From the NCBI GenBank assembly GCA_001821475.1, contig MHMF01000042.1:1-15223 (forward strand): a stretch of DNA of 15,223 bases, read 5' to 3'. The notes beneath the pieces were generated by a model that was not told where the DNA came from, made no database searches, and saw nothing but the letters and a program-made list of their open reading frames with translations. The translations under genes and the position numbers were made by a program. The stretch comes from Candidatus Nealsonbacteria bacterium RIFCSPLOWO2_01_FULL_38_120 (GTDB taxonomy: Bacteria; Patescibacteriota; Minisyncoccia; Minisyncoccales; GWA2-38-27). The first letter of the stretch is position 1; every line of letters starts with the position of its first letter. Of this stretch, positions 12,389-15,223 are shown one piece after another.

Positions 12389-14302
12389 ATGATAAAAAAA
12401 GGAGAATTATATTATCCCGATAAAAATTTTCAGAAAAAGGCGTTGATAAATAACAGGGCGATTTATAAAAAAGCATCTGCCAATCCTGTTAAATTTTGGG
12501 AGGGGCTGGCAAAAGAAATTTTTTGGCAAAAAAAGTGGAAAAAGGCCTTTGAACATAAACCGCCTTATTTTAAATGGTTTGTGGGTGGAAAGATTAATAT
12601 AACCGAAAGCGCTTTGGATAAAAATTTAGAGGAAAAGAAAAATAAAGTTGCCCTGATTTGGGAACCGGAAGCGGTGGGGGAGCGGCAGAGAATTTTCTCA
12701 TATTACGATCTTTTTAGAGAAGTTAATCGGCTTGCTAATGCTTTAAAAAAAATGGGCGCGCAAAAAGGGGATAGAATCGGGATTTATTCGCCTATGATTC
12801 CAGAAGTTATAATTTCAATGCTTGCTTGCGCCAGAATCGGCGCTGTTCACGCTGTTGTTTTTTCAGCTTTTAGCCCAAAAGCCCTGCAAGTAAGATTGCA
12901 GGATACTGAAGCGAAAATTTTAATTACAGCCGATGGATATTTCAGGCGGGGTAAAGTCGTGAATCTTAAACAGGGCGCTGATGAAGGAATTAAAGAAACG
13001 AAAGTGGAAAAAATTGTCGTTGTGAAAAGAGCGGGGAATGAAATTTTTTTTCAGCCGGACAGGGATTTTTGGTATCAAGATTTGATAAAAAATGAAAGCG
13101 ATTGGTGTCCTGCCGAAGCAATGGACAGCGAAGATCCGCTTTTCATACTTTACACGAGCGGTTCTACCGGCAAGCCAAAGGGTTGCGTTCATTCGTGCGG
13201 CGGATACGGTGTTCAGGCGAAATTTACAGCCAAATGGATTTTTGATTTAAAAGAAGACGATATTTTTTGGTCAACCGCTGATGTTGGCTGGATTACCGGA
13301 CATACTTACAGTTGTTATGGGCCCTTGCTTAATGGCGCCACATTTGTAATTTTTGAGGGCGCGCCGGATTATCCTGATCCGGGCAGATGGTGTGAAATTA
13401 TTGATAAATACGGAATAACAACTTTTTATACCGCTCCTACGGCCATAAGAATGTTTGAAAAATACGGAGTTGAATATCCGAGAAAATATAAATTGGATTC
13501 TCTACAGATTTTAGGTTCTGTCGGCGAGCCGATTGATAAAGCCGCCTGGCAATGGTATTTCAAAGAAGTGGGAAGAGAAAAATGCCCTTTGGTTGATACT
13601 TGGTGGCAGACAGAAACAGGAGGTATTTTAATTACTTCTCTGCCCGGAATAGGGCCGTTTAAGCCGACTTTTGCCGGGATTCATTTTCCGGGAGTAAATT
13701 TTGCTATTTTGAATGAAAAAGGAAAGTCCTGTAAAATAGGGGAGCAGGGAAATTTGGTTATTCTTCCGCCATTCGCTCCCGGACTTTTGAGAGGGATTTA
13801 TAAAAATCCGGAAAAATATCTGGAAACATATTGGAGCGAATGCGGGAATAAAATTTACTTTACCAGCGACGGCGCTTGTAAAGATAAAAACGGGCTGATA
13901 AGAATTGTGGGTAGAATTGACGATGTTATAAAAGTGGCGGGGCACAGAATCGCAACAGGGGAGTTGGAGAGCGCCATTGCTTTACATTCTGATATTACAG
14001 AATGCGCTGTTGTCGGAGTTGCGGATGAAATAAAAGGCGAAGTTCCAGTTGCTTTTGTCGTTTGCAAAACAGACAAATCTGCGGAAAATATAAAAGAAGA
14101 AGTTGTTCGGCAGATAAGAAAAGAAATAGGGCCCATAGCAACGCCGAAAGAGGTTTATTTAGTAAAAGATTTGCCGAAAACCCGTTCTGGCAAAATAATG
14201 AGAAGAATTTTGAGAAAATTATTTACCAGCGAGGAGCTCGGCGATTTAAGCGCTCTGTCAAACCCGGAATCTGTGGAAGAAATTAAGCTAATTTTACGGT
14301 AA
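12389..14302 (+). CDS. acs: Acetyl-CoA synthetase, AMP-forming
   Basis: Acs activates acetate to acetyl-CoA through acetyl-AMP, consuming ATP. The 637-residue length fits the family (about 650). Domains in order are the ACS N-terminal segment (35-95), AMP-binding core with SAFSPKALQVRLQD (159-172) and YTSGSTGKPKG (255-265), SADVGWITGHTYxxYGPL region (295-313), GSVGEPI (376-382), WWQTETGG with the acetate-pocket Trp (405-412), hinge GRIDDVIKVAGHR (508-520), and C-terminal KTRSGKIMRR with Lys602. That Lys is the residue acetylated to switch off Acs in other bacteria. It sits behind its own promoter and the gap terminator, so it is probably transcribed alone. A GNAT acetyltransferase gene lies 141 bases downstream. 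In a CPR-like cell it may run in either direction for acetate handling; no acetate kinase is visible. Confidence 0.95.
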   Translation: MIKKGELYYPDKNFQKKALINNRAIYKKASANPVKFWEGLAKEIFWQKKWKKAFEHKPPYFKWFVGGKINITESALDKNLEEKKNKVALIWEPEAVGERQRIFSYYDLFREVNRLANALKKMGAQKGDRIGIYSPMIPEVIISMLACARIGAVHAVVFSAFSPKALQVRLQDTEAKILITADGYFRRGKVVNLKQGADEGIKETKVEKIVVVKRAGNEIFFQPDRDFWYQDLIKNESDWCPAEAMDSEDPLFILYTSGSTGKPKGCVHSCGGYGVQAKFTAKWIFDLKEDDIFWSTADVGWITGHTYSCYGPLLNGATFVIFEGAPDYPDPGRWCEIIDKYGITTFYTAPTAIRMFEKYGVEYPRKYKLDSLQILGSVGEPIDKAAWQWYFKEVGREKCPLVDTWWQTETGGILITSLPGIGPFKPTFAGIHFPGVNFAILNEKGKSCKIGEQGNLVILPPFAPGLLRGIYKNPEKYLETYWSECGNKIYFTSDGACKDKNGLIRIVGRIDDVIKVAGHRIATGELESAIALHSDITECAVVGVADEIKGEVPVAFVVCKTDKSAENIKEEVVRQIRKEIGPIATPKEVYLVKDLPKTRSGKIMRRILRKLFTSEELGDLSALSNPESVEEIKLILR

Positions 14303-14443
14303 GCGTAAAACGCAAAACGAAAAATGCAAAATTAAGGTGTCGCTTCGCGATAATATATATCATCAATTATGACGGGAGCATCTCCCGTCATAATTAATAC
14401 TTCAGTTTTGCGCTTTTAGCTTTTAATTTTTAATTTCGTTATT
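14303..14443. repeat. Composite intergenic palindrome between acs and the GNAT gene
   Basis: Outer arms CGCAAAAC (14311-14318) and GTTTTGCG (14405-14412) enclose a TCGC-TTC-GCGA mini-hairpin (about 14340-14350) and the perfect hairpin at 14365-14395. Arms are extended imperfectly on both sides. No gene is present. Confidence 0.65.
14365..14395. repeat. Perfect 14-bp hairpin of the GGGAGCATCTCCC type
   Basis: AATTATGACGGGAG (14365-14378) pairs perfectly with CTCCCGTCATAATT (14382-14395) around CAT. The core GGGAGCATCTCC (14374-14385) recurs in the reverse sense in the enolase insert. Without a T run it is not a standard terminator. Confidence 0.8.
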
Positions 14444-14920
14444 ATGGATATTGAGATCAGAAAAATTAAGGAAAAAGATGAAAAAAAAGCGTATTTATTT
14501 TGCATCGGAATTTTTGACGAGATGGGCTGGGATAAAAGATTTAGCTATGATTTGAAAGATCTTAGCAAGACATTCGGAGGCGAGAGAGAAGCGTTTTTTA
14601 TAGCGGTGGACAATAGAAAAATTGTATCTTGCGGGGGAGTAAATTGCCTTGCGGATAAAACGGCTTTAATGAGAAGATTTTATACCGCTAAAGAATTTAG
14701 GGGTAGGGGATTGGCCGCTCTTATGCTTGAAAAAATTAAACGATTTGCCAAAGAAAACGGATACGGAGAAATTGTTTTGGATGTGTTTAAGGATAATATC
14801 CGGGCGAAAAAGTTTTATAAAAAAAGCGGATTCAGAAATTTTAAACCAAGCCCCTGTAAAAATTGGCACGATCTTAACTACCCAAAACTCTTTGATTTCC
14901 AAAAACTGAAACTGAAATAA
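14444..14920 (+). CDS. GNAT-family N-acetyltransferase
   Basis: This 158-residue protein has the GNAT fold, which transfers an acetyl group from acetyl-CoA to an amine. The acetyl-CoA pyrophosphate-binding motif A is EFRGRGLAALMLEKI (84-98, R/Q-x-x-G-x-G/A core at 86-91), followed by VLDVFKDNIRAKKFYKKSGF (111-130), the typical motif B strand and helix. The N-terminal part carries IRKIKEKDEKKAY and a beta-turn FFIAVDNRKIVSCGGV. The substrate cannot be read from the sequence: small-molecule, ribosomal-protein and lysine acetylation are all possible. Being next to acs is suggestive because Acs is silenced by lysine acetylation, but the gap and palindrome between them argue against a tight operon. 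A hairpin terminator follows ten bases after the stop. Confidence 0.88.
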   Translation: MDIEIRKIKEKDEKKAYLFCIGIFDEMGWDKRFSYDLKDLSKTFGGEREAFFIAVDNRKIVSCGGVNCLADKTALMRRFYTAKEFRGRGLAALMLEKIKRFAKENGYGEIVLDVFKDNIRAKKFYKKSGFRNFKPSPCKNWHDLNYPKLFDFQKLKLK

Positions 14921-14929
14921 TGTAGCAGG

Positions 14930-14965
14930 AACACTTCCCGCTATAATCATGGCGGGAAGTGTTTT
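14930..14965 (+). terminator. Terminator hairpin after the GNAT gene
   Basis: AACACTTCCCGC (14930-14941) pairs perfectly over 12 bp with GCGGGAAGTGTT (14952-14963) around a ten-base loop, then a short T run. Each arm also contains a GGAA/TTCC mini-palindrome, giving it the same nested design as the eno and acs-downstream hairpins. Confidence 0.65.
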
Positions 14966-14986
14966 CGTCATATTAGTTTCCTGATT

Positions 14987-15054
14987 TATAATTAGCGAGC
15001 GAGAGAGGAAAAGAAAGTCGCAATTTTCTTTTCCGAACGAGCGAACTAATTATA
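14987..15054. repeat. Two-stem inverted repeat in the gene-free right end
   Basis: TATAATTAG (14987-14995) pairs with CTAATTATA (15046-15054). Inside, GGAAAAGAAA (15007-15016) pairs perfectly with TTTCTTTTCC (15025-15034) around GTCGCAAT. The two stems are separated by purine-rich CGAGCGA tracts that are direct, not inverted, copies. Confidence 0.75.
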
Positions 15055-15067
15055 TCATAGATATTTT

Positions 15068-15165
15068 GTTTTGGTTTTCGGGGCGAGACGAAGCAAAAAT
15101 TTTGAGCCGTATATACGAAGCATTCCGGCTCAAAATTTTTGCAAAGTCGTAGCCAAAACCAAAAC
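15068..15165. repeat. 98-base nested palindrome in the gene-free right end
   Basis: Outer arms GTTTTGGTTTT (15068-15078) and AAAACCAAAAC (15155-15165) enclose a perfect 16-bp stem, GCAAAAATTTTGAGCC (15093-15108) with GGCTCAAAATTTTTGC (15127-15142), around an 18-base loop. The intervening flanks also match partly. From 14966 to the window end (258 bases) no gene is recognised; it consists of this element, the one at 14987 and a promoter-like site. Confidence 0.82.
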
Positions 15166-15173
15166 ACAAAGAG

Positions 15174-15203
15174 TTGAAGGACATTCGTAATTCAAGGTAT
15201 TAT
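15174..15203 (+). promoter_or_regulatory. Promoter-like site facing out of the window
   Basis: TTGAAG (15174-15179) and TATTAT (15198-15203) are 18 bases apart, directly after the large palindrome. They could drive a gene beginning beyond the right edge. Confidence 0.4.
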
Positions 15204-15223
15204 AGATAAAAAATAACCCGCGA

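Noticed and set aside
12061..12390. A 109-codon reverse-strand open frame over the gap end and the acs leader
   Set aside because: Most of it is antisense to gap and to the terminator; composition is Phe/Tyr/Ile-rich as expected from an AT-rich complement, with no start signal.
14966..15223. CRISPR array or tRNA cluster in the gene-free right end
   Set aside because: The repeats are inverted, not evenly spaced direct repeats, and no cloverleaf or TTCGA arm is visible.

Overview
The window is AT-rich and densely coded. Every recognisable gene lies on the + strand, many are nearly abutting or overlap by ATGA, and intergenic gaps hold long imperfect inverted repeats. The standard code with TGA as a stop fits all genes. 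Small divergent housekeeping proteins, an unusual FtsZ with basic N- and C-terminal extensions, a short PrmC and a patchy central metabolism suggest a Candidate Phyla Radiation (Patescibacteria, Parcubacteria-like) bacterium. That placement is an inference from protein style, not from a marker gene.

Layout. Positions 1-462 hold the end of one gene and a doubly truncated, frameshifted DNA methyltransferase remnant closed by a terminator. Positions 499-2312 are a two-gene unit, a CapA-type metallophosphatase overlapping a PrmC/HemK-type methyltransferase. Positions 2455-4925 are a promoter, a divergent FtsZ and a GalU-like nucleotidyltransferase. Positions 5108-5974 encode the NAD(P)HX dehydratase NnrD. 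Positions 5978-6229 hold a probable small structured RNA with its own promoter-like boxes and a strong terminator. Positions 6230-8424 are an AhpF-like thioredoxin reductase overlapping enolase. Positions 8411-9311 are a second DNA methyltransferase, broken by at least four frameshifts. Positions 9335-10012 encode phosphoglycerate mutase. Positions 10154-11147 encode a membrane-anchored thioredoxin-fold protein and a glutaredoxin. Positions 11231-12196 encode GAPDH, followed by a terminator. Positions 12389-14302 encode acetyl-CoA synthetase and 14444-14920 a GNAT acetyltransferase. The last 300 bases are gene-free and consist of nested palindromes and a promoter-like site.

Functionally the window joins three steps of lower glycolysis (GAPDH, phosphoglycerate mutase, enolase), an acetate-activating enzyme, NAD(P)H repair and a thiol-redox set (TrxB, a CPYC thioredoxin-fold protein, a CPYC glutaredoxin). 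No tRNA, rRNA, CRISPR array or transposase gene was seen.

The most unusual signal is palindromic DNA inside coding sequence. Enolase and PrmC each carry a roughly 20-25 codon stop-free insertion made almost entirely of an imperfect hairpin, reminiscent of the palindromic elements known inside Rickettsia genes. The enolase hairpin shares a 12-base core with a free intergenic hairpin downstream of the acetyl-CoA synthetase gene. Two decayed methyltransferases, with most breaks at or beside homopolymers, and an orphan structured RNA upstream of trxB are the next most interesting signals.
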